28,860 nucleotides of DNA from Actinobacteria bacterium 13_1_40CM_66_12. Its GTDB lineage: Bacteria; Chloroflexota; Dormibacteria; Dormibacterales; Dormibacteraceae. The stretch covers positions 1 to 28,860 of the forward strand of contig MNEW01000076.1 of the NCBI GenBank assembly GCA_001917895.1, written 5' to 3'. Below the pieces are notes generated by a model. It had not been told where the DNA came from. It searched no databases and saw only the letters and a program-made list of their open reading frames with translations. The translations under genes were made by a program, and so were the position numbers. Shown here one piece after another: positions 1-6,832 of the stretch. Position 1 is the stretch's first letter. Each line of letters begins with the position of its first letter.

Positions 1-372
1 CCGGCGGCGGGGCGCGGCGCCGGTCCTGGACGTAGTAACAGCAGCTTCGAGCTGAGCCACGGCGCGCTTGGGCACCGTCCGCTTCCACGCGGACGTAACC
101 AGGCGCGCCATCAGCTCTGGTCCGACCGTGCGCAGCCTCACCGTCACCCACCCGTAGCGTCCTGTGTAGGCGGAAACGGCGAACGTGTCCGGATCCATCT
201 CGATGAGGCCGGCCTGGTCCTCGAGCGAGGCCTTGATCGAAACGCGCTTTCCCTCGGGTGAGCCGATCATGAAGATCCGCTCACGCACGCGAAACGTCAT
301 CTCACCCCAGGTCTCGCGCTCTTCGACATCGGGCAGCGACAAGCACAGGCTTCGCAGCTCCCGGTAAGTCAC
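1..372 (-). CDS. MmcQ/YjbR family protein (3' end cut by window)
   Basis: Reading the minus strand from a GTG at 370-372 gives 124 residues with no stop before the window edge. The N-terminus (VTYRELRSLCLSLPDVEER) and the core (ETWGEMTFRVRERIFMIG, then a lysine-rich strand, then YTGRYGWVTVRL near residue 85) match the small MmcQ/YjbR fold, which usually spans about 110-130 residues. The protein is therefore nearly complete and probably ends just past the edge in a basic, proline-rich tail (TSRTGAAPRRR). Members are called DNA-binding-like, but the biochemical role is generally unknown. A weak GAGG-type ribosome site lies about 10 bases upstream of the GTG. The gene is divergent from cobT with 36 bases between the starts, and no functional link to it is apparent. 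Confidence 0.75.
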   Translation of the reverse strand, partial: MTYRELRSLCLSLPDVEERETWGEMTFRVRERIFMIGSPEGKRVSIKASLEDQAGLIEMDPDTFAVSAYTGRYGWVTVRLRTVGPELMARLVTSAWKRTVPKRAVAQLEAAVTTSRTGAAPRRR

Positions 373-392
373 GGCGCGAAGGCTACCTCGAC

Positions 393-398
393 TAGCAT
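393..398 (+). promoter_or_regulatory. possible -10 element of cobT (weak)
   Basis: TAGCAT lies 10 bases before the cobT ATG, in the 36-base gap between divergent starts. No Shine-Dalgarno sequence precedes the ATG, so a leaderless or nearly leaderless cobT transcript is possible. No good -35 box is visible at the right spacing, so this is tentative. Confidence 0.25.
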
Positions 399-408
399 TC
401 GGTTCCCA

Positions 409-1491
409 ATGGCCGAGTCGATCAACATCTACATCCCGCCGCTCGACGAGGGAGCGATGCAGCAAGCGGCGGCGCGGCAGGCGAGGCTCACCAAGCCCGC
501 GGGCAGCCTCGGCCGGCTGGAGGAGCTGTCCATCAGCCTGGCCGGAATGACCGGCCGGCTCGACCCGCCCCTGGCGAATCGCGTTGTCTTCACGCTCGCC
601 GCAGACCACGGCGTGGCGCTCGAGGGCGTCAGCGCCTACCCGCGCGACGTCACGGCCCAGATGGTCCTCAACTTCTTGAAGGGCGGCGCGGCGATCAACG
701 TCCTCGCGCGCCAGATGAATGCGCGTGTCGTCGTCGCGGACCTCGGCGTCGACGCCGACCTTCCGCATCATCCCGACCTTTACGATCTCAAGGTTCGCCG
801 CGGGACGGCGAGCATCACGAAGGGGCCGGCGATGTCGCTCCGCGAGGTTTATCAAGCCATGGGGCACGGACGCCAACTCGCCCGCGATGAGATCGCCAAC
901 GGGCTCGATATCGCCCTCACCGGCGACATGGGCATCGGCAACACGACCCCGTCTGCCGCGTTGATTTGCGCGCTCACACAGCTCGACCCCAAGGACGTGG
1001 TCGGCCGCGGGACCGGCGTCGACGATGAAGGGCTCGAGCGCAAACGCCAGGCCGTGCGCACCGCGCTCGCGGTGAACGCCGAGCTGATCGCGAAGGGTCC
1101 GATCGAGGCGCTGGCCGCCGTCGGCGGCCTGGAGATCGCCGGCCTCGTCGGCGTGATCGTGGAGGCTGCCGCCGGCAGGCGACCCGTCGTCATCGACGGC
1201 TTCATCTCCGGCGCGGCCGCACTGGTCGCCGCCCTGGTCGCGCCCGCCTCGAGTGGCTACATGATCGCGTCGCATAGATCACAGGAGCTTGGGCATGGGG
1301 CACTCCTGCGCCGCCTGGGCTTGAAGCCGCTGCTGGAGCTCGATCTGAGGCTTGGCGAGGGCACCGGCGCGGTGCTCGCCCTCCCGTTGCTCGAGGCTGC
1401 GGTCCGGACGCTCAACGAGATGGCCACGTTCGACGAGGCCGGCGTCTCCGAACGCGACCAGGAGCCCGCGCATAATAGTCCGCACAACTGA
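409..1491 (+). CDS. cobT: nicotinate-nucleotide-dimethylbenzimidazole phosphoribosyltransferase CobT
   Basis: CobT makes alpha-ribazole 5'-phosphate from nicotinate mononucleotide and a lower-ligand base such as dimethylbenzimidazole. This is the nucleotide-loop branch of cobalamin assembly. The 360-residue product has the family's usual length. Visible conserved blocks are AADHGVALEGVSAYP (residues about 64-78), TGDMGIGNTTPSAAL (about 172-186), PVVIDGFISGAAAL (about 260), SHRSQELGHGALL (about 288) and LRLGEGTGAVLALPLLEAA. The glutamate of the GEGTGA block corresponds to the catalytic base known from the Salmonella enzyme. The ATG at 409 gives a normal N-terminus, although no Shine-Dalgarno is seen. 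cobT sits upstream of the riboswitch, so the switch can control the genes after it but not cobT translation. Its product feeds CobS, encoded about 4 kb downstream. Confidence 0.96.
   Translation: MAESINIYIPPLDEGAMQQAAARQARLTKPAGSLGRLEELSISLAGMTGRLDPPLANRVVFTLAADHGVALEGVSAYPRDVTAQMVLNFLKGGAAINVLARQMNARVVVADLGVDADLPHHPDLYDLKVRRGTASITKGPAMSLREVYQAMGHGRQLARDEIANGLDIALTGDMGIGNTTPSAALICALTQLDPKDVVGRGTGVDDEGLERKRQAVRTALAVNAELIAKGPIEALAAVGGLEIAGLVGVIVEAAAGRRPVVIDGFISGAAALVAALVAPASSGYMIASHRSQELGHGALLRRLGLKPLLELDLRLGEGTGAVLALPLLEAAVRTLNEMATFDEAGVSERDQEPAHNSPHN
1471..1476 (+). promoter_or_regulatory. candidate -10 box for the riboswitch transcript
   Basis: CATAAT matches the sigma-70 -10 consensus at five of six positions and lies inside the last codons of cobT. 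A start about 7 bases downstream would begin the RNA just before the riboswitch aptamer. No convincing -35 box exists 16-18 bases upstream, so read-through from cobT is equally possible. Confidence 0.3.
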
Positions 1492-1632
1492 ATAGCTCAC
1501 GGATGAGGGGAAGCCGGTGCGAATCCGGCGCTGTCGCGCAACTGTGAGTGGGGAGCCATCGCCTAGCGGCCACTGAGGCGGAAGCCTTGGGAAGGCAGGC
1601 GGATTGCAGTGATCCACGAGCCAGGAGACCGA
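1488..1632 (+). promoter_or_regulatory. cobalamin (AdoCbl) riboswitch aptamer
   Basis: The non-coding stretch after cobT contains the diagnostic blocks of the cobalamin riboswitch in order: GGGGAAGCCGGTGCGAATCC (about 1507-1526), GCGCTGTCGCGCAACTGTGA (1528-1547), GGCCACTG (1568-1575), GGGAAGGCAGG (about 1589-1599), and the 3' closing B12 box GAGCCAGGAGACC (1618-1630). Order and spacing fit the class-I fold. It precedes the btuFCD and cob salvage genes, the classic regulon, so high cobalamin should shut them down. The boundaries of the outer P1 helix are approximate. Confidence 0.95.
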
Positions 1633-1732
1633 TCCGCTGGGCATGACGTCCCACTTGCGCGGATCAGCGGGGACCCTCTAGCGGCGAGGTCTCCCCAGCG
1701 ATGTGGGGTCATTGCCGCGGGAGGATCCCGGG
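1631..1732 (+). promoter_or_regulatory. riboswitch expression platform with ribosome-site hairpin
   Basis: Between the aptamer and the btuF ATG the leader can form several helices. GATCCGC (1631-1637) pairs with GCGGATC (1659-1665). CCCCA (1693-1697) pairs with TGGGG (1704-1708). GGAGACC from the B12 box (1624-1630) can instead pair with GGTCTCC (1688-1694). The Shine-Dalgarno GGGAGGA (1719-1725) lies in a short hairpin, CGGGA (1718-1722) with TCCCG (1726-1730), two bases before the ATG at 1733. No T-run follows any helix, so control of translation is more likely than termination. The pairing is read from the sequence; the switching mechanism is inference. Confidence 0.6.
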
Positions 1733-2671
1733 ATGCGCATGCATCACATCAGGCGGCCTGCAGTGGCCGCCATCGGTATCGCGCTCATGGCGTGTGGCGC
1801 GAACTCGTCCTCGATGTCATCGACCTCTGTGACGGCCCACTTCCCGGTGACGATCGCTGAAAGCGGCGGCGCGAGCGTGACGATAAGCAAGCAGCCGCAC
1901 CGCATCGTGTCCCTGTCGCCGACCGCGACGGAGATGCTCTTCGCGATCGGCGCCGGCGCCCAGGTCGTTGCGGTCGACGATCAGTCGAACTACCCGGCCA
2001 ATGCTCCGATGACCAAGCTCTCCGGCTTCCAGCCCAACATCGAGGCGATCGCGGCATACACCCCCGACCTGGTGGTCGCGTCTGACGACACTGGCGGACT
2101 CGTCCACGGGCTTGGCGCGCTCAACATCCCGATTCTCATCGAGCCTGCGGCCAAGAACCTCGACGAGTCGTACAAGCAGATCGAACAGCTGGGCGCGGCC
2201 ACAGGCGACGTCGAGGGCGCGACATCCGTTGAAAAGAAGATGCGCTCCGACCTCGCGACAATTGTGGCCTCGATTCCGAAACCGACGAAGCAGCTCAAGG
2301 TCTACCACGAGCTCGACGACACTTATTACTCCGCGACCTCGGCCACGTTCATCGGCCAGGTGTACGCGCTGCTCAGCCTGAAGAACATCGCCGACGGCGC
2401 CACTGCCGCGGCGCCCGATTACCCTCAGCTGTCAGCCGAGTACATCGTATCGTCCAGCCCAGACCTCATCGTGCTCGCGGACACCAAGTGCTGCCACCAG
2501 GACCTCAGCACCGTTTCGGCACGGCCGGGCTGGAGCTCGATCGCGGCCGTGAAGTCGGCGCAGGTGATCGGCGTCGATGACGACATCGCGTCACGCTGGG
2601 GCCCACGGGTGGTCGACTTTCTGCGCACCATCGCGCCCCACGTGAAGCAGCTGGAGCTTCAGGCGGCGTGA
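1733..2671 (+). CDS. btuF: cobalamin ABC transporter substrate-binding lipoprotein BtuF
   Basis: This is the extracytoplasmic corrinoid-binding component of the BtuFCD importer. The 312-residue product starts with basic MRMHHIRRP, a short hydrophobic stretch and a lipobox LMAC with the lipid-modified Cys at residue 21, so it is probably membrane-tethered. The mature part has the BtuF/FecB-type fold: HRIVSLSPTATEMLFAIGAG, then GFQPNIEAIAAYTPDLVVAS, then SSPDLIVLADTKCCHQDL near the C-terminus. I chose the ATG at 1733 because GGGAGGA lies 7 bases upstream. A GTG at 1703 would add ten residues and place the ribosome site inside the gene. It is the first gene behind the riboswitch, and its stop overlaps the btuC start. 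A siderophore-type ligand cannot be excluded from the protein alone, but the riboswitch and cob neighbours argue for corrinoids. Confidence 0.92.
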   Translation: MRMHHIRRPAVAAIGIALMACGANSSSMSSTSVTAHFPVTIAESGGASVTISKQPHRIVSLSPTATEMLFAIGAGAQVVAVDDQSNYPANAPMTKLSGFQPNIEAIAAYTPDLVVASDDTGGLVHGLGALNIPILIEPAAKNLDESYKQIEQLGAATGDVEGATSVEKKMRSDLATIVASIPKPTKQLKVYHELDDTYYSATSATFIGQVYALLSLKNIADGATAAAPDYPQLSAEYIVSSSPDLIVLADTKCCHQDLSTVSARPGWSSIAAVKSAQVIGVDDDIASRWGPRVVDFLRTIAPHVKQLELQAA

Positions 2672-3768
2672 TGTCGAGCCTTGGCCGCAGGTTGTCGCGT
2701 CCGGTCGGAGCGGCGCCGGCGGCTCTACTTCAAGGCCTGCCCCGCTTGCCCTGGTTGTGGGCGCTGGCGGGTGTGGTCGCCCTGCTCTTCGCAGCCGTCC
2801 TGGGCGTGCTGGTCGGACCGGTCCACATCTCCCTCGGGGCGGTCGTGCGGACGCTGCTGGCGCCGATTCCATGGTTCGGCACCGCGGGATCTGTCGATCC
2901 CGGCCAGGCGTCGATCCTGTGGTCGCTGCGCATCCCCAGGGTGGTGCTGGGCGCCATCGTCGGCGGGATGCTGGCGACTGCCGGCGCCGCCTACCAGGGC
3001 GTCTTCCGCAACCCGCTCGCGGACCCGTACCTGCTCGGCGCGGCGGCGGGCGCCAACCTCGGCGCCACGCTGGCGATCGCGTTCGCTCCGGGGTCATCGC
3101 TGATCGGCGTCAACGTCGTGCCTCTCGCCGGCTTTGTCGGTGCGGCCCTGGCCGTCGCGGGGGCGTACGCGTTGGGACGGACAGTGACCGGGTTGAGGAA
3201 CACCACCGGGCTGATTCTCGCTGGGGTCGCCATCGCGGCTTTCTTCAACGCCATCCAGACCTACATCCAGCAGTCGCAGACGAACAGCATCCGCCAGGTC
3301 TATTCGTGGATCCTGGGGCGGCTGGTCACGGCCGGCTGGGACGGCGTGCTGCTCGTGCTCCCCTACGTGGTCATCAGCGTTTTCGTGATCCTTCTTCATC
3401 GCCGGCTCCTCGACGCGCTCAGCGTCGGCGACGAGGAGGTGACCAGCCTCGGCATCTCCGCACGCCGCGTGCGGCTGATCGTCGTCGTCGCCGCGACGTT
3501 GGGCACCGCGGCGGTGGTCGCGATCGCGGGCACGATCGCGTTCGTCGGGATCATCATTCCGCACACCGTGCGTCTGCTGGTCGGCCGCAGCTACCGTGTC
3601 GTCATCCCGCTGTCGCTCCTGTTCGGAGCGTCGTTCCTGGTCCTGGCCGATACGGCCGCGCGCACAGTCGCGGCGCCCGCCGAGCTGCCGATCGGTGTGA
3701 TCACCGCGTTCGTCGGTGCGCCGTTCTTCATCGTCGTGATGCGCTCGACCCGAGCGGCTGCTTTGTGA
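2671..3768 (+). CDS. btuC: cobalamin ABC transporter permease BtuC (FecCD family)
   Basis: This membrane channel subunit has 365 residues, slightly longer than the usual 330-350, and many hydrophobic segments compatible with the ten-helix FecCD fold. Diagnostic parts are the motif GAAYQGVFRNPLADPYLLG (about residues 109-127), the QSQTNSIRQVYSWILG block, the cytoplasmic coupling segment DEEVTSLGISARRVRLI (about 252-268), and the C-terminal FVGIIIPHTVRLLVG. The first 35 residues are an extra basic and proline-containing leader before the first membrane helix. The ATG at 2671 overlaps the btuF stop by one base (TGATG); a GTG at 2668 would add one residue. The 3' end overlaps btuD by four bases (GTGA). 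It moves corrinoid delivered by BtuF using energy from the BtuD ATPase. Confidence 0.93.
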   Translation: MSSLGRRLSRPVGAAPAALLQGLPRLPWLWALAGVVALLFAAVLGVLVGPVHISLGAVVRTLLAPIPWFGTAGSVDPGQASILWSLRIPRVVLGAIVGGMLATAGAAYQGVFRNPLADPYLLGAAAGANLGATLAIAFAPGSSLIGVNVVPLAGFVGAALAVAGAYALGRTVTGLRNTTGLILAGVAIAAFFNAIQTYIQQSQTNSIRQVYSWILGRLVTAGWDGVLLVLPYVVISVFVILLHRRLLDALSVGDEEVTSLGISARRVRLIVVVAATLGTAAVVAIAGTIAFVGIIIPHTVRLLVGRSYRVVIPLSLLFGASFLVLADTAARTVAAPAELPIGVITAFVGAPFFIVVMRSTRAAAL

Positions 3769-4478
3769 GCAACGTCGTCCTGCGTAAGGTCACCATCGCG
3801 TACGAATCCGACGTGGTGGTGAGCGACCTCGACCTCAACATTGCGTCAGGCGAATGGCTGGCGCTCATTGGTCCCAACGGCGCGCGTGAGCTCGCCCGCC
3901 GTGTGGCAATGGTGATGCAGGAGCCACACATGCCCGAGGGCATGTCGGTGTCGCAGTACGTCCTCCTCGGCCGCAGCCCGCATCTCACCTACTTCGGCAA
4001 GGAGGGACGCGCGGACCAACGCGTCGTCGCGGACATACTCGAGCGGCTGTCGCTCGATAGGCTCGCGGCGCGGCCGCTCGATCACCTGAGCGGTGGCGAG
4101 CGACAGCGGGCGGCCATCGCCCGCGCCCTTGCGCAGCAGGCCCCGATCCTTCTGGTCGATGAGCCGACAAGCTCCCTCGACGTGGGTCGTCAGCAAGAGG
4201 TGCTCGAGCTCATCGACGAGCTGCGCGCGGAGCAGGGACTGACCGTGATCGCCGCGATGCATGAGCTCACGCTCGCGGGCCAGTACGCGGACCGACTCGC
4301 CCTGCTGGTCGGCGGCGAGCTCGTCGCCGTCGGCGCGCCCGCAGAGGTTCTGACCGAGTCGGCGATCGCCAGCCATTACCACGCGCACGTGCATGTGCTT
4401 TCTCTGAACGGATCCGGACGCGCGGTGGTGCCGGTTCGATCCCGACCTCAACCCGCATCCGCTGAGGAGCCGTCATGA
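3765..4478 (+). CDS. btuD: BtuD-type ABC ATPase lacking the Walker A segment
   Basis: This should be the ATPase of the BtuFCD importer. The GTG at 3765 overlaps the btuC stop (GTGA), and the frame is open for 237 residues. Q-loop VMQEP, signature LSGGERQR, Walker B ILLVDEPTSSLD and H-loop AAMHEL are all present. The P-loop is not. The protein runs ALIGPNGA and then directly RELARRVAMVMQEP, so the GKST of Walker A and the roughly 30-40 residues that normally follow it are absent, without loss of frame. The junction lies at about 3878-3890, where GGCGCG could have served as microhomology. Without the Walker A lysine and threonine, normal ATP hydrolysis is not expected. Either this strain has lost importer function, or a paralogous ATPase substitutes, or the gap is an assembly or sequencing artefact. 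The 3' end overlaps cobO by four bases (ATGA). Confidence 0.85.
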   Translation: MSNVVLRKVTIAYESDVVVSDLDLNIASGEWLALIGPNGARELARRVAMVMQEPHMPEGMSVSQYVLLGRSPHLTYFGKEGRADQRVVADILERLSLDRLAARPLDHLSGGERQRAAIARALAQQAPILLVDEPTSSLDVGRQQEVLELIDELRAEQGLTVIAAMHELTLAGQYADRLALLVGGELVAVGAPAEVLTESAIASHYHAHVHVLSLNGSGRAVVPVRSRPQPASAEEPS

Positions 4479-5041
4479 AATCGAAGGCAGTCCCCACGAA
4501 AGGGCCGGCGCTTGCCACCAGCAAGGCGTCGTCGATCGTGATGGTCAACACCGGCGACGGGAAGGGGAAGTCGACCGCCGCCTTCGGCACCGCAATGCGC
4601 GCGGTGGCGCGTGGCTGGAAGGTGTGCGTCATCCAGTTCGTCAAGTCAGGGAAGTGGAAGGTGGGCGAGGAGAAGGCGGCGACCAGCCTCGGCGTCGAAT
4701 GGCTGACGATCGGGGACGGCTTCACCTGGGACAGCAAGAACATGGACCGCACCGAGGCGATCGCCCGGTATGCCTGGACCGTGAGCAAGGAGAAGATCCA
4801 GTCGGGAACTTATGGCCTGGTCGTCCTCGACGAGATCACGTATCCGATGAACTGGGGCTGGATCCCGATCGCGGAGGTCGTCGATGTCATTCGCAACCGG
4901 CCGCCGTCGGTGAACATCATCGCCACCGGTCGCGATGCGCCGGCCGATCTGGTCGAGCTCGCCGACACGGTGACCGAGATGAGGAAGGTCAAGCACGCGT
5001 TCGATCGCGGCGTGCGCGCGATTCGCGGCATCGATTTCTGA
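4475..5041 (+). CDS. cobO: corrinoid adenosyltransferase CobO/CobA/BtuR
   Basis: The enzyme transfers the 5'-deoxyadenosyl group of ATP to the reduced cobalt of a corrinoid, giving the adenosylated forms needed by CobU and CobS. The 188-residue product has the CobA/CobO ATP-binding loop GDGKGKSTAAFG (residues about 26-37), then CVIQFVKSGKWKVGE, then LVVLDEITYPMNWGWI (about 112-127), then NIIATGRDAPADLVELADTV, all typical of the family. The ending MRKVKHAFDRGVRAIRGIDF also matches the family C-terminus. The first 20 or so residues are a basic, low-complexity leader. The start overlaps the btuD stop (ATGA) and the stop overlaps the cobU ATG by one base, so translation is probably coupled. It acts on imported cobinamide or cobalamin. 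Confidence 0.95.
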   Translation: MKSKAVPTKGPALATSKASSIVMVNTGDGKGKSTAAFGTAMRAVARGWKVCVIQFVKSGKWKVGEEKAATSLGVEWLTIGDGFTWDSKNMDRTEAIARYAWTVSKEKIQSGTYGLVVLDEITYPMNWGWIPIAEVVDVIRNRPPSVNIIATGRDAPADLVELADTVTEMRKVKHAFDRGVRAIRGIDF

Positions 5042-5550
5042 TGGCGTTGGTGCTGGTGCTCGGCGGCGCGCGCAGCGGCAAGTCTGCGCTGGCCGCGCGA
5101 CTTGCGGCGGACTCCGGCGCGCCGGTGACTTTCATCGCCACCGCGGTCGCCGGAGATGCCGAGATGGCCGAGCGGATCCGCACGCATCGCGAATCGAGGC
5201 CCGTGGCGTGGAAGACCGTCGAGGCGCCACTCGATCTCCTGGGCGCCGCTCGGTCGGCCGCCGCGCGTGATTTCCTCGTCGTCGACTGTTTGACATTGTG
5301 GGTGTCGAACCTACTCGGCGAGGGCGCGAGCCCGGTTGACATCGCCGCCGCCGCAGAAGAGCTCGTGGACGCGCTGCGAGGGCGTGACTGCGTAGTGGTG
5401 ACAAACGAGGTCGGCCTCGGCATCGTCCCGGTCAACGAGCTGGCCAGGAGCTTCCGCGATGTGCTCGGCTCTGTCAACGCGCGGCTGGCCGAGTCCGCCG
5501 ACCGCGCGGTTCTCATGGTGGCGGGCCGAGAGCTGGACCTGCCGCGGTGA
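5041..5550 (+). CDS. cobU: adenosylcobinamide kinase / cobinamide-phosphate guanylyltransferase CobU
   Basis: This bifunctional cytosolic enzyme phosphorylates adenosylcobinamide and then attaches GMP, giving adenosylcobinamide-GDP for CobS. The 169-residue product begins MALVLVLGGARSGKSALAAR, with the P-loop GGARSGKS at residues 8-15. It has the RTHRESRP block, whose histidine corresponds to the guanylylated residue of the Salmonella enzyme. DFLVVDCLTLWVSNLL and VVVTNEVGLGIVPVNELARS follow, then the usual ending DRAVLMVAGRELDLPR. Length is normal (about 170-180). The ATG shares one base with the cobO stop, and the stop overlaps the cobS GTG by four bases. Its presence shows that cobinamide can be salvaged. 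Confidence 0.95.
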   Translation: MALVLVLGGARSGKSALAARLAADSGAPVTFIATAVAGDAEMAERIRTHRESRPVAWKTVEAPLDLLGAARSAAARDFLVVDCLTLWVSNLLGEGASPVDIAAAAEELVDALRGRDCVVVTNEVGLGIVPVNELARSFRDVLGSVNARLAESADRAVLMVAGRELDLPR

Positions 5551-6278
5551 GCATCCGCTCGATGCGGGCGGCGATGGCCTTCTTGACCGTCATCCCTATG
5601 GCGACGTCGGAGGGGGCCTCGGGCGAGCGCCTCGGACGCGCTTACTTCCCCGCCGTGGGAGCTCTGCTCGGGCTCGCCGCAGGTGCGTGCTTGGTTTTGG
5701 TGGCAGCCGTGACCTCACCGCTCGTCGCCGCGGTGGCGGCAGTCGCGGCCCTGGCTGTGTTGACCGGTGCGCTCCACCTCGACGGCCTGGCCGATGCCGC
5801 GGACGGCTTGTTTGGAGGCGGCGACGTCGCCCGCCGGCTCGTGGTCATGCGCGATTCGCGCGTGGGATCGTTCGGCCTGGTCGCGGTGGTGCTGGTGCTG
5901 GTCGGAGATGTAGCCGCGCTGGCTTCGATGTCGCCCGCGCGGGCGATCGTGGCGCTCGTGATCGCGGGCACGGTCTCGCGGTGGACGCTCCTCGTGGTGA
6001 TCGCGTCGCTGCCTTATGTGCGCGAGTCTGGACTCGGAGTCGCCGCCGGAGGCCGGCACCGTCGGTTCGACCTGGTGCTTGGCTCCGCGATCGTTGTCCT
6101 CGTATGCGCCCTCGATTGGCGGAGCGCCGCGGTGGCCGTTCTGGTTGCCTTGTTGATCGCCGCCGTGGTGGCCGCGATCGCTCGGCGGCGAATCGGTGGC
6201 GCGACAGGAGACGTCTATGGCGCCACCGCGGAGCTGAGCCAGCTAGGCGCGCTGGTCGTGTTTGCCGCCCACCTGTGA
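5547..6278 (+). CDS. cobS: adenosylcobinamide-GDP ribazoletransferase CobS
   Basis: CobS is the membrane enzyme that joins adenosylcobinamide-GDP with alpha-ribazole (or its phosphate), completing cobalamin. The 243-residue product starts at GTG 5547 (GTGA overlap with cobU). It has the hallmark aspartate-rich motif HLDGLADAADGLFGG (about residues 77-91), the following MRDSRVGSFG (about 101-110), and several hydrophobic helices before and after, consistent with the polytopic CobS family. The N-terminal MRAAMAFLTVIPMA resembles the family's FLTR.P start. Length is normal. Its substrates come from CobU and from CobT/CobC, all encoded nearby. The stop overlaps the cobC GTG by four bases. Confidence 0.94.
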   Translation: MSIRSMRAAMAFLTVIPMATSEGASGERLGRAYFPAVGALLGLAAGACLVLVAAVTSPLVAAVAAVAALAVLTGALHLDGLADAADGLFGGGDVARRLVVMRDSRVGSFGLVAVVLVLVGDVAALASMSPARAIVALVIAGTVSRWTLLVVIASLPYVRESGLGVAAGGRHRRFDLVLGSAIVVLVCALDWRSAAVAVLVALLIAAVVAAIARRRIGGATGDVYGATAELSQLGALVVFAAHL

Positions 6279-6832
6279 TCCGCGTTTGGCTTATCCGGCA
6301 CGGCGCCTCGACGGCGCCACCAACCTCGGCCATCGGCGCCACCGATCCTGCGTTGAGCAAAGAAGGACGGACGCAAGCCGATCAGGTCGCGGGCCTGCTG
6401 CAAGACCGGCCGCTGGTGCGGGTCGTCTCGAGCGACCGGCGGCGAGCGCTCGCGACCGCGCGCGTCGTCGCCGCTCCGCACGGCCTACCGGTCCAGCCTG
6501 AAGCGGCGCTGCGCGAGCTGGACTTCGGGTCCTGGGAGGGCAGATCGCTGACCGATCTGTGGTCCGAAGAGGCGGCGGCAGCGAAGGCCTGGGAGGCCGA
6601 CATCCGCATGACGCCGCCGAGCTTCGGCGAAAGCGTCCACGACCTGGAGCGCCGCGTTCGCGCGTTCTGGGATTCGCTGCATCCCTTCGCCGATGACAGC
6701 GGAGAGGTCGCGATCGTCGCTCATGCGGGCTCCCTTGCTGTCCTGCGGTCGGTGATCACTCGGGAGACGGTTTCCGAATCGTTCGCGAGGCGACTCGAAC
6801 TTGGTGGTGCGGTCGCCTTGCTCGCGACCTAA
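6275..6832 (+). CDS. cobC: alpha-ribazole phosphatase-like histidine phosphatase CobC
   Basis: This histidine-phosphatase superfamily protein of 185 residues has the phosphohistidine motif LIRHGAS near residue 8, the second arginine region SSDRRRALATARVVA (about 49), ELDFGSWEGRSLTDLW (about 82-97, typical of CobC and phosphoglycerate-mutase-like proteins), and the second catalytic histidine in VAHAGSLAVLR (about 150). CobC removes phosphate from alpha-ribazole 5'-phosphate or from cobalamin phosphate. The assignment to CobC rather than a general phosphatase rests on its place as the last gene of the cob run, with a GTGA overlap with cobS. No other enzyme for that step is seen in the locus. 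The stop overlaps the convergent lipoprotein gene by four bases. Confidence 0.82.
   Translation: MIRVWLIRHGASTAPPTSAIGATDPALSKEGRTQADQVAGLLQDRPLVRVVSSDRRRALATARVVAAPHGLPVQPEAALRELDFGSWEGRSLTDLWSEEAAAAKAWEADIRMTPPSFGESVHDLERRVRAFWDSLHPFADDSGEVAIVAHAGSLAVLRSVITRETVSESFARRLELGGAVALLAT

Noticed and set aside
1693..1708. Intrinsic terminator in the riboswitch leader (CCCCA/TGGGG hairpin)
   Set aside because: No T-run follows and the stem is short; translational control through the ribosome-site hairpin fits better.
2757..3764. Long open frame reading through from the btuC region into btuD
   Set aside because: Its first two thirds is Arg/Gly-rich shadow coding overlapping the real btuC frame; only the part from GTG 3765 resembles an ABC ATPase.
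4624..5040. N-terminal extension of CobU overlapping cobO
   Set aside because: The extension is an out-of-frame shadow of cobO; the CobU family begins at the ATG 5041.
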